This document shows, in pieces, positions 28,327 through 35,377 of a DNA stretch of 64,000 nucleotides. Within the stretch, counting starts at the first letter, position 1; each line of letters begins with the position of its first letter. The notes under the pieces are model-generated. The model had not been told where the DNA came from. It did no database searches and saw nothing but the letters and a program-made list of their open reading frames with translations. Made by a program: the position numbers and the translations under genes. The DNA is taken from NCBI RefSeq assembly GCF_039729195.1, contig NZ_CP155796.1, forward strand, positions 5,456,001 through 5,520,000, in the 5' to 3' direction. The DNA comes from Mycobacterium sp. DL. GTDB taxonomy: Bacteria > Actinomycetota > Actinomycetes > Mycobacteriales > Mycobacteriaceae.

Positions 28327-29607
28327 TCAGCCGACAGGGGTGAACGTGATGTTCAGTTCGGTCAGACCCCGCAGGATGAAGGTCGGCTCGTAGTTGTACG
28401 CGCGGTCGTTCGCGGGTCCGTGCTTCTCCTCGTCGATCTTGATGTCGCCCATCCGGTCCAGGATGCGCTCCATGGACACCCGTCCCTCGACGCGTGCCAG
28501 CGGTCCTCCGGGGCAGGAGTGCACACCGCGGCCGAAAGCGATGTGCTCGCGCACGTTCTTGCGGTTCAGGTCGAACTCGTGAGGATGCTCGAACTTGTCC
28601 GGATCCCGGTTGACCGCGCCGGGGCACACCATCAACGTGGTGCCTGCGGGCACGTCCATGTCGCCCACCTTGGTGTTCTTCTTCGCGAGCCGGAACTGGC
28701 TCTTGACCGGCGCGTCCATCCGCAGCGCCTCCTCCACGAAGACCGGAATGCGACTGCGGTCGTTGCGCAGGGTGTTCTGGACGTCGGGATGATCGCCGAG
28801 CACCCGTAGCGACGCCGACAGGAGCTTGGTGGTGGTCTCCTGGCCTGCGGCGAACAGGAAGGTCGCGGAGCGGGCCACCTCGAGGACGGGTGGGGTTGAT
28901 CCGTCGGGGTACTTCGCGGTGGCCAGAGCGGTCAGGACGTCGTCGCGGGGAGACTCGCGGCGATCCTCGAGATAGCCGACGAACTTCTCGTCGAGCCATT
29001 CGAGCGGGTTGAGGCCGACCAGGTCGCTGTGGTCGAGCGATCCCACGACCGCGCCGGGCCGAGGGGAGCCGAGCACGGTGCGGAACTCTTCGTGATCGGC
29101 TTGCGGCACACCGAGCAGATCGGCGATCACCAACAGCGAGAAGGGTTTTGCGTAGGCACTCAGGAACTCGCACTTGCCGTCCGCGAGGAAATCGTCGAGA
29201 CACTCGTCGGCTAGCCGCCACATGAAGTCCTCGTTCTCCTTCAGCCGGCTCGGGGTGAGCAATCGGTTGAGCAGCGAACGCGCATTGGTGTGTTCCGGCG
29301 GATCCATGGTGACCATGTGCTCGAACATCGGCATCTGTGACCGGTGGGCCGCGATCTGCCCGGTGATGTCATCGCCCTCCGGGGTGAACGGCAGCGGTGG
29401 GAACGGCCCGGCGACCGCGATGCACGACGAGAATGTGTCGGGATCCTTGAGGACCGTGGCGGCTTCGTCGTAGCCGGTGATGGCCAGCACGCCGTAGTTC
29501 GGTTCACGCACCACGGGGCACTTGCTGCGGAGGTGGTCGAAGTAGGGGTGCGGGTCCGGCACGAGGGACTGATCGGTGAAGTAGTCGATCGTGTCGAAGT
29601 CACTCAT
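28327..29607 (-). CDS. Cytochrome P450 monooxygenase
   Basis: A 426-residue P450. Core motifs are the I-helix FLFAAGQETTTKLLS near residue 245, the ExxR EEALR near residue 285, and the haem loop FGRGVHSCPGGPLAR with Cys365. It is divergent from the TetR gene at 29756, with a symmetrical 22-bp operator between them, so substrate-induced derepression is likely. It differs clearly from the first P450 in this window (shorter, different haem loop). No ferredoxin lies next to it; the one at 10090 could serve both. Substrate unknown. Confidence 0.93.
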   Translation of the reverse strand: MSDFDTIDYFTDQSLVPDPHPYFDHLRSKCPVVREPNYGVLAITGYDEAATVLKDPDTFSSCIAVAGPFPPLPFTPEGDDITGQIAAHRSQMPMFEHMVTMDPPEHTNARSLLNRLLTPSRLKENEDFMWRLADECLDDFLADGKCEFLSAYAKPFSLLVIADLLGVPQADHEEFRTVLGSPRPGAVVGSLDHSDLVGLNPLEWLDEKFVGYLEDRRESPRDDVLTALATAKYPDGSTPPVLEVARSATFLFAAGQETTTKLLSASLRVLGDHPDVQNTLRNDRSRIPVFVEEALRMDAPVKSQFRLAKKNTKVGDMDVPAGTTLMVCPGAVNRDPDKFEHPHEFDLNRKNVREHIAFGRGVHSCPGGPLARVEGRVSMERILDRMGDIKIDEEKHGPANDRAYNYEPTFILRGLTELNITFTPVG

Positions 29608-29661
29608 GTGCGGGCCTCCGGGGCTACGGGTGTGGATCGCGGGATTCTCTGGATCGCGATA

Positions 29662-29683
29662 ATGCTGAGCACCTGCTTAGCAT
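29662..29683. promoter_or_regulatory. Candidate TetR operator between P450 and tetR
   Basis: Two 10-bp arms, ATGCTGAGCA and TGCTTAGCAT, separated by CC, form a near-perfect dyad (nine of ten positions). It lies 55 bases before the P450 start and 73 bases before the TetR start, the classical place for a TetR repressor to control both. The sequence differs from the RAGAAYnnnRTTCTC dyad. Confidence 0.65.
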
Positions 29684-29755
29684 GGTGTAAGAGTTAGGGT
29701 CAAGATCGAAGCGACACGCAGGCATGACGGCAACGGTGGAGGAGCGAGGGTAGCC

Positions 29756-30379
29756 ATGGCATCGCCGCGACGGATCGGCGCGCCGGATGCGAAGAATCGC
29801 ACCGTGTTGCTCGACGCTGCCGAGCAACTGCTGATCGACGAAGGATATGCCGCGGTCACCTCTCGTCGGGTCGCCGATCAGGCGGGGCTCAAGCCGCAGC
29901 TGGTGCACTACTACTTCCGCACCATGGAGGATCTCTTCCTGGCGGTGTTCCGCCGCAGGGCCGAGGAGGGTCTGGCGGTGCTCAACACCGCGCTGCAGTC
30001 GCCGCAACCGCTGTGGGCACTGTGGCGGTTCAGCACGGCGCCGGAGGCCACCCGGTTGACGATGGAGTTCATGGGCCTGGCCAATCACCGCAAGGCCCTG
30101 CGCGCAGAGCTCGCCTACTACGCCCAGCGTTTCCGCGACGAGCAGAACAAGGCCATCGCCGCTGCGCTCCGCCAGCACGGAATCGAGTCTGCGGATGTTC
30201 CGCCGGTGGTCTGGACGATATTTGCGACGAGCGTGTCGCAGATGATGGTGATGGAACGCGCGCTCGGGATGTCGACCGGCCATGCCGAGACCTTCGCGTT
30301 CTGTGAGCAGTGGCTGCGCCGTCTGGAAGGTGAGCCGCTGTCGGTCGATCGTGATGAGCAGCCCGTTCACCAGAGGTAG
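29756..30379 (+). CDS. TetR-family transcriptional regulator
   Basis: A 207-residue TetR/AcrR regulator. The N-terminal helix-turn-helix is TSRRVADQAGLKPQLVHYYF (about residues 35-54), with MEDLFLAVF following. The C-terminal ligand domain is unassigned. It is divergent from the P450 at 28327-29607 and probably binds the dyad at 29662-29683. Its last 13 bases overlap the convergent COX4-like gene. It could also control wider parts of the island, but no second copy of its operator was noticed. Confidence 0.9.
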   Translation: MASPRRIGAPDAKNRTVLLDAAEQLLIDEGYAAVTSRRVADQAGLKPQLVHYYFRTMEDLFLAVFRRRAEEGLAVLNTALQSPQPLWALWRFSTAPEATRLTMEFMGLANHRKALRAELAYYAQRFRDEQNKAIAAALRQHGIESADVPPVVWTIFATSVSQMMVMERALGMSTGHAETFAFCEQWLRRLEGEPLSVDRDEQPVHQR

Positions 30380-30660
30380 ATCACCAACACCGAAGCCCAC
30401 AGCACGACCAGCCACAGATCGGTGCTGTGACGCAGCCATGAAGGCGCGTGGCGAACCTCCATGAAGGACCGGATGATCATCCGGCACTTGAGGAATCCGA
30501 GGAGCACCGCGAGCACGGTGATCGGCACGCTGGCCGTCGCGAGGCCTCCCGAGTGGCCCGGAGCCAGCCACCACGATATGAGCGTGATCGCCGAGAGGAT
30601 CAGCCAGGCGATCGTGATCGCGCGACTCGACCCGGCGCTGCGAAGCTCTGTGGTGGTCAC
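30367..30660 (-). CDS. COX4-like (cytochrome c oxidase subunit IV family) membrane protein
   Basis: A 97-residue protein with three membrane segments (AWLILSAITLISWWLA, VPITVLAVLLGFLKCRMI, LWLVVLWASVLVIYLW). FLKCRMIIRSFMEVRHAP is typical of the prokaryotic subunit IV / NorF-like family. It starts at GTG 30660, four bases after the COX3-like stop, and is the last gene of a four-gene membrane operon. No subunit I or II gene is nearby, so it probably is not part of the housekeeping oxidase. Confidence 0.78.
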   Translation of the reverse strand: MTTTELRSAGSSRAITIAWLILSAITLISWWLAPGHSGGLATASVPITVLAVLLGFLKCRMIIRSFMEVRHAPSWLRHSTDLWLVVLWASVLVIYLW

Positions 30661-30664
30661 ACCA

Positions 30665-31261
30665 TCACCGCATCACGTAGAACAGGCCGAAGATCACTAC
30701 CCACAGAAGATCGACCATGTGCCAGTAGGTCGCGCTCGACTCCACCATCACCATGCGTCTCTTGCGCGGGTTGCCCAACTCCCGCACAACGATTCCCAGG
30801 ATCAACAGGCCGAGCAGCACGTGGAACAGATGCACGCCGGTGAGCATGTAATAGAAGCTGAAGAACTCGTTGTCGACGATCGTGTGGCCCTCGGCCACCT
30901 TCGTCGACCACTCGAAGGCCTTGATCCCGATGAACAGCAGTCCGCAGGCCCCGCCGGCGTAGGTCAGGCGTATCGCGGTGGCGTGATTGCCGCCCCGGGC
31001 CGCCAGCACGCTGCGCGCCACGAACCACGAACTCGTCAGCAGCACAAGGGTGTTCAGTACGCCGATGTTGAGGTTCAGGTGTTGCTGCGCCTCGAGGAAC
31101 TCCTGTGGCGCCATGGCGCGGTGCACCGAGAAGATCAGGAAGAACGACCCGAAGATGATCAGGTCGCCGAGCACCATCACCCAGATCGCGTTGTCGCCGG
31201 GAACGTGCGTGGTCGGCGCACTCTTGGTGGTGCGGTTCTGAGCCTGCGTCGTCTCCGTCAT
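30665..31261 (-). CDS. COX3-like (NorE-type) membrane protein
   Basis: A 198-residue haem-copper-oxidase subunit III family protein with about five membrane segments. Conserved features are GDLIIFGSFFLIF, IKAFEWSTKVAEGH, YYMLTGVHLFHVLLGL and SSATYWHMVDLLWVVIFGL. The short length and the pairing with a COX4-like gene match NorE/NorF-type accessory subunits rather than CtaE. It overlaps the upstream membrane gene by four bases (ATGA). The absence of catalytic oxidase subunits makes its role unclear. Confidence 0.85.
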   Translation of the reverse strand: MTETTQAQNRTTKSAPTTHVPGDNAIWVMVLGDLIIFGSFFLIFSVHRAMAPQEFLEAQQHLNLNIGVLNTLVLLTSSWFVARSVLAARGGNHATAIRLTYAGGACGLLFIGIKAFEWSTKVAEGHTIVDNEFFSFYYMLTGVHLFHVLLGLLILGIVVRELGNPRKRRMVMVESSATYWHMVDLLWVVIFGLFYVMR

Positions 31262-32016
31262 GGCAGCGGTGTTTCGTCGGCGGGCTGTTCCTCGTTCGCC
31301 TTCTTGAGGAAGACGATCACGCACGACAGCCAGAAACCGAAGATCACCGTCCCGGTCCAGAACGACATCGAACCGTTCCAGGAGAACGGACCGGCCGAAG
31401 ACACGAACAGCGGCGCCGCCATGATCTCGGTGACGATCTGCCAAATGGTCACGTAGGCGAGCCACTTCGGGAAGATCCTGTTGCGGTCGTAGAGGATCGC
31501 GACGGCGAAGCCGAAGTACGCGGCGGTGAAACAACCCAGCGAGCCGACGTAGGAGAGACATCCGAGGTCGTAGAGCAGTGCCAGCACCTCGGGATCGCGG
31601 TCCGGACGGAACGTCGCCACCAGGAAGCAGAGGGCGACCAGCAGGCACCCCGGGAGGGCACCGACGGCCATGCCGCCCATGTACACGTACGCCATGGTCG
31701 AGCCGGCCGACATGCGTTTCATGTGGTACACCACGATGCCGTTGGCGACCCCGGCGCCACCGATGATCAGGATCAACAGCCCGAAACCGAGTTGGATCGT
31801 CGTGGTGTGCGCGGCGAAGAACTCGACCTTCTGCTCGGTGGTGACGTCGGGCCGTGGTGGCGGCATGACCCTTGCCAGCAGGAAGAAGATCGCCCCGAAC
31901 GCGGCGTAGAACGCGGGCACGATCGAGAAGATGATCCACAGGTCGCGTTTGCTCGCCGGACCCGGTCGAGACCCGCTCGCGGGGGTGTCCGCCTTCGGTG
32001 TGACGACGGTGCTCAT
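31258..32016 (-). CDS. Polytopic membrane protein, paralogue A
   Basis: A 252-residue membrane protein with six to seven hydrophobic segments. It is clearly related to its neighbour at 32013-32768: both share RPDRxP near the middle, a following DL, FPxW, and GPxxWxGxxSFW near the C-terminus. Both junctions in this operon are ATGA overlaps, so the products are probably made in equal amounts and form a complex. I do not recognise the family. The tie to COX3/COX4-like genes suggests a membrane redox or small-molecule complex. Confidence 0.75.
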   Translation of the reverse strand: MSTVVTPKADTPASGSRPGPASKRDLWIIFSIVPAFYAAFGAIFFLLARVMPPPRPDVTTEQKVEFFAAHTTTIQLGFGLLILIIGGAGVANGIVVYHMKRMSAGSTMAYVYMGGMAVGALPGCLLVALCFLVATFRPDRDPEVLALLYDLGCLSYVGSLGCFTAAYFGFAVAILYDRNRIFPKWLAYVTIWQIVTEIMAAPLFVSSAGPFSWNGSMSFWTGTVIFGFWLSCVIVFLKKANEEQPADETPLP

Positions 32017-32768
32017 CGAGCGACGCCCTCCTCGACCGCCTGCCGATGCAGTGTTGTGCGGAGCACGAAGAACATGACGACGACGAACAGGGCGAACGCG
32101 ACGACGCGGAGCCAGAACGAGATCGCACCGTCCCAGGCCAGCGGGCCGGTGCGGAAGACGGCGGCGGCGGCGGCCGGCGCCATCGCCAACCCGGTCACGA
32201 CCGCGAAATGGCCTACCCAGCGCGGGAATACGGGATTCGGGCCGGCGTGGGCGCTGGTGTCGAAGTACACGGCGAGCGCGAGGAGCAGGTTCTGTGCGAC
32301 CAGCATGCCGACGGGGGCCACCAGCGTGATCCAGGCCAGGTCGTTGAGAAGCAGCAGAAGCTGCGGGCTGCGGTCGGGGCGGTAGGCCGCAACGAGGTAG
32401 AAGATGTTGGCCAGCGCGAAGATGGTGGCCCCGCTGACCACCGCCGTCAGATAGCAGTAGGCCAACGCGTGACTCTGGGCCGCCATCCGCTTCATCTGTA
32501 CGACGATCACCATGAAGAACGGCAGCAGCATGATCGCGCACAGGTTGTAGGTGATCATGCTGAACCGGATCATCGCGGTGTTGTCCGCGTAGAACGCGGC
32601 GACCTCGCCGGCGGACATCGACGGCGACATCGGCGGCAGGAAGCCGGGGAAGGCGACGAACGCGACGACCAGGATCACGGCGACAACGGGAGTCGTCCAC
32701 AGGGCGACCAGTTGTGTTCTGATGTTCGCCGTCTTCGGCAGGTCCTCGGCTTCAGCAAGAATCTGCAT
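32013..32768 (-). CDS. Polytopic membrane protein, paralogue B
   Basis: A 251-residue membrane protein with six to seven hydrophobic segments, first gene of the four-gene membrane operon. It shares with its downstream paralogue the RPDRSP motif, FPRW and GPLAWDGAISFW. Conserved charged and aromatic residues inside or next to membrane segments could bind a ligand or lipid. Start ATG 32768. The transcript begins downstream of a strong hairpin at 32798-32843. Confidence 0.75.
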   Translation of the reverse strand: MQILAEAEDLPKTANIRTQLVALWTTPVVAVILVVAFVAFPGFLPPMSPSMSAGEVAAFYADNTAMIRFSMITYNLCAIMLLPFFMVIVVQMKRMAAQSHALAYCYLTAVVSGATIFALANIFYLVAAYRPDRSPQLLLLLNDLAWITLVAPVGMLVAQNLLLALAVYFDTSAHAGPNPVFPRWVGHFAVVTGLAMAPAAAAAVFRTGPLAWDGAISFWLRVVAFALFVVVMFFVLRTTLHRQAVEEGVAR

Positions 32769-32797
32769 CCCGCACACCCCAATTCGTCGTCCTGTAG

Positions 32798-32843
32798 CGG
32801 TTGTCGATCGGCTACTCAGCAGAGAGTAGCCGATCGGCAACCG
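32798..32843. terminator. 20-bp-arm hairpin between thiolase and membrane operon
   Basis: Arms at 32798-32817 and 32824-32843 match at 19 of 20 positions with a six-base loop (AGCAGA). It lies between the left-going thiolase stop and the start of the membrane operon. It could be a terminator for the thiolase transcript, an attenuator, or a two-sided operator. There is no U-tract on the minus-strand exit. Confidence 0.6.
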
Positions 32844-32874
32844 AACATCCAGAAGTGTCGCCGGGGCGTGGCCG

Positions 32875-34035
32875 TCAGAGTGAGAGGATGGTCGCCGAGG
32901 CGGTGCCGGGTGCGCCATAGACCTGGGCGAGGCCGACGCGGGGCTCGCCTGGAACCTGCCGGTCGCCGGCTTCGCCGCGCAATTGGCGGACCAGCTCGTG
33001 CACCTGTCGCAGGCCCGAGGCGCCGATCGGCTCACCGTTGGCGATCAGACCGCCGTCGGTGTTGACCGGGATGGCACCGTGAATCTCGGTAGCACCGTCG
33101 GCCAGCAACTTCTCCTGCTCGCCGTCGGCGCACAGACCGGTCTCGGCCATGTGGATGACCTCGGCGCCGGCGTCGGTGTCCTGAAGTTGCGCGACGTCGA
33201 CGTCCTCGGGGCCGATGCCCGCCGCCTCGTAGGCGGCCTTGGCGGCGAACACCGTCGGCGAGGGATCCTCGTCGAGCGGCGCGGACGTGGCGTGCACCTC
33301 GTAGGCGCCGAACGTCCGTGTGCGAATCTCGCTGGCACGCACGAACACCGGCTTGGCTGTGTACTTGTGCGCGAGGTCGCCGCGGCACATGATGACCGCG
33401 GCCGCGCCCTCGTCGGGTGCGCAGAACATGAACTGGCGCAACGGATAGTTCAGCACCGGCGACGCCATGATCTCGTCGACTGAGATCTCCTTGCGGCGGA
33501 ACGCATTCGGATTCAGCGCGCCGTTGCGGAAGTTCTTGTTGGCCACCCGCGCCAGGGGCTCCTCGGAGATACCGTGTTTGTGGAGGTAGTGGTTGGCCTT
33601 CATACCGAAGAACTTGGTGGTGACGAACTGGCCGTTCTCGGCGTACCACTGCGGCAGCGCGAGCTTGGCGGGGTCGTCGGTGAACGCGCCACGGGGGTGC
33701 TTGTCCAGTCCGATCGCGATCCCGATGTCGTACTTGCCCAGGCGGATCGTGTCGGCCGTCTGCTGAATGGCCGATGCCGCGGTGGCGCAGGCGTTGAAGA
33801 CGTTCGTGAACGTGATGCCGGTCAGGCCGACCAGTCGGGTGACGGCGTCGGGGTTGGACACCTCGTAGCTGCCGCCGAAGCCGAACTGGATGTCCTTCCA
33901 CCCGACACCGGCGTCGGCCAGCGCCAGATCGATCGCCTCGGCACCCATCTCCATCGCGGTTTTGTCGAACCGGCCGAACGGATGCAGGCCCACGCCGATG
34001 ATCGCGACATCGTTGGCGGAGTTGGAGTTGCTCAT
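32875..34035 (-). CDS. Thiolase-fold lipid-transfer protein (Ltp-like)
   Basis: A 386-residue thiolase-fold protein. It keeps a nucleophile-type Cys83 in VFNACATAAS, but the second motif reads GEPIGASG, with Glu in place of the catalytic His of GHPxGASG, and the middle loop reads LQDTDAGAE rather than HDxFT. These changes argue against a normal thiolase reaction and fit the Ltp2-type aldolase/lyase branch. A DUF35 protein gene precedes it by ten bases on the same strand. Ltp2-ChsH2 pairs remove side-chain fragments by retro-aldol cleavage in steroid degradation; a comparable role is inferred. Confidence 0.85.
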   Translation of the reverse strand: MSNSNSANDVAIIGVGLHPFGRFDKTAMEMGAEAIDLALADAGVGWKDIQFGFGGSYEVSNPDAVTRLVGLTGITFTNVFNACATAASAIQQTADTIRLGKYDIGIAIGLDKHPRGAFTDDPAKLALPQWYAENGQFVTTKFFGMKANHYLHKHGISEEPLARVANKNFRNGALNPNAFRRKEISVDEIMASPVLNYPLRQFMFCAPDEGAAAVIMCRGDLAHKYTAKPVFVRASEIRTRTFGAYEVHATSAPLDEDPSPTVFAAKAAYEAAGIGPEDVDVAQLQDTDAGAEVIHMAETGLCADGEQEKLLADGATEIHGAIPVNTDGGLIANGEPIGASGLRQVHELVRQLRGEAGDRQVPGEPRVGLAQVYGAPGTASATILSL

Positions 34036-34045
34036 CTTCAGTCCC

Positions 34046-34486
34046 TTAGCTGCTGACCGGCTGGAATGCGAAGGTGACGACCTCCACCGGGTTGTCGGAA
34101 TCGTCGGTGTCGGTGGTGAACGGGATCATCGTCAACTCGACGGTCTGACCGAACTCCAGCTTCGCCGGGTCGTTTTCGGTGAGCCGTCCCTCGACCCGGA
34201 TCACGTCATCGAGCTGCACCAGCCCGACGCCGAAAGGCACAAATTCCTTGCCTGTGGGCCCCGCGTACGGTGCGCCGGGCGGAAACCCCTGCGTGGTCCA
34301 TGCGACCAACGTCCCGGTGCGGGGGAGGAGGAGCTCGGACATGGATCCCGAACTGCATCGCGGACAGCGCTGCTGTACGGGGAAGGTGGCAGCGCTGCAG
34401 CTGTCACACTTGCTGCCGATCAGCTGCGGATCGTCCGCGGGCCAGGTGGATATTTCGGGCGCGAGTGCCCGCTGCGATGTCGACAC
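34046..34486 (-). CDS. DUF35 Zn-ribbon/OB-fold protein
   Basis: A 146-residue protein. The rubredoxin-like zinc ribbon is intact, with Cys27, Cys30, Cys41 and Cys44, followed by the OB fold (GTLVAWTTQGFPPGAPY, FGVGLVQLDDVIRVEGRLT). Proteins of this type bind acyl-CoA and partner thiolase-fold enzymes. It is the direct upstream neighbour of the Ltp-like gene at 32875-34035, so the two products should form a complex. It differs from the DUF35 fusion at 14923, which has no zinc cysteines. Confidence 0.88.
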   Translation of the reverse strand: MSTSQRALAPEISTWPADDPQLIGSKCDSCSAATFPVQQRCPRCSSGSMSELLLPRTGTLVAWTTQGFPPGAPYAGPTGKEFVPFGVGLVQLDDVIRVEGRLTENDPAKLEFGQTVELTMIPFTTDTDDSDNPVEVVTFAFQPVSS

Positions 34487-34502
34487 GACGTTGACGATAA
34501 TC

Positions 34503-34517
34503 GGAAATGACGTTCTC
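34503..34517. promoter_or_regulatory. Weak candidate operator before DUF35/thiolase
   Basis: GGAAAT-GAC-GTTCTC has a perfect right arm and four of six left-arm positions of the shared dyad, 17 bases before the DUF35 start. A further GAGAAT half-site is at 34525-34530. Position is good, match is moderate. Confidence 0.35.
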
Positions 34518-34580
34518 GTCTAGAGAGAATCATGGGGACAGACGGTGTCGGCGCGTTCCGCCGTGCGGCGATTGGTGGGC

Positions 34581-35297
34581 CTATCTGGCGCGGTTCATCA
34601 CCTTGTCCGCCGCAGCCCAGTGTTCGTCGGACACCCAGAGTCGGGCGAAGGCCGCAACGGCCTCGGTTGTCGGAACTCCGCGCATCACGCGTTTGACCTC
34701 GCCGGCCGGAGCGGCGGCCAGCGACCGTCCGATGGTGCGCCACTGCTCGCCGAAGGATGCGCGGGGAAACACCTGGTCGATCAGTCCGATCCGCTCGGCC
34801 TCGGCAGCCTCGACGATGCGCCCGGTGCCGGCCAGTAGCAATGCCCTGCTGTAGCCGACCAGGCTCACCAATCGTTCGGCGCCGCCCCACGCCGGCATGA
34901 TCGCGAGGGCGACCTGGTTGAACCCGATCTTGATGTCGTCGGAAGCGACCCGGATGTCGGCGGCGACTGCAAATTCGGCACCGCCGCCCAGTGCGTGGCC
35001 GTTGAGTGCTGCCACCACCGGAGCGGGGAAGCCGGCGATGCGGTCGCAGATCGATCTCATCCGGAAGGCCATCGCGGCCGCCTGCGCCTCGGTGCGCAAC
35101 GCACTGAGCTCCTTGAGGTCGCCACCCGAGACGAAGGCGCGATCGCCCGCCCCGGTCAGCACCAGCGCGGCCGCCCCGTCGGCGCCGTCGAGGGCCGTCT
35201 CGAGCTGGTCCATCGTCTCCAGCGAGATCGCATTGCGCGCCTGCGGCCGGTCGATGGTGATGACCGCCAAACCGTCGTCGATTTCGAGGTCGACCAT
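34581..35297 (-). CDS. Enoyl-CoA hydratase/isomerase family protein
   Basis: A 238-residue crotonase-fold protein. The oxyanion-hole segments are visible: FVSGGDLKEL near residue 62 and ALNGHALGGGAEFAVAADIRV near residues 92-112. One catalytic Glu (AEFAV) is kept. At the position of the second Glu (usually PExxLGxIPGxGG) the sequence is NQVALAIMPAWGG, so classic hydration may be altered and isomerase or hydrolase activity is possible. ATG 35297 is used; it is divergent from the ligase at 35378. Confidence 0.85.
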   Translation of the reverse strand: MVDLEIDDGLAVITIDRPQARNAISLETMDQLETALDGADGAAALVLTGAGDRAFVSGGDLKELSALRTEAQAAAMAFRMRSICDRIAGFPAPVVAALNGHALGGGAEFAVAADIRVASDDIKIGFNQVALAIMPAWGGAERLVSLVGYSRALLLAGTGRIVEAAEAERIGLIDQVFPRASFGEQWRTIGRSLAAAPAGEVKRVMRGVPTTEAVAAFARLWVSDEHWAAADKVMNRAR

Positions 35298-35302
35298 CAG
35301 CC

Positions 35303-35343
35303 GTTCTCCATTCTCGGTATTGGCATTCTCGTGGGCGGAGAAT
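35303..35343. promoter_or_regulatory. Divergent promoter with repeated ATTCTC/GAGAAT half-sites
   Basis: The 80-bp gap between the enoyl-CoA hydratase and ligase genes holds GTTCTC (35303), ATTCTC (35310 and 35325) and GAGAAT (35338). They do not form the exact 6-3-6 dyad, so binding by the same regulator is only suggested. Confidence 0.3.
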
Positions 35344-35377
35344 AGCATCGCCTTCCGAACGGGAGGTGGCGCCAGAC

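Noticed and set aside
30367..31261. Housekeeping cytochrome aa3 oxidase genes
   Set aside because: No ctaC, ctaD or ctaF nearby; the COX3-like protein is short and paired with a COX4-like protein as in NorE/NorF systems.
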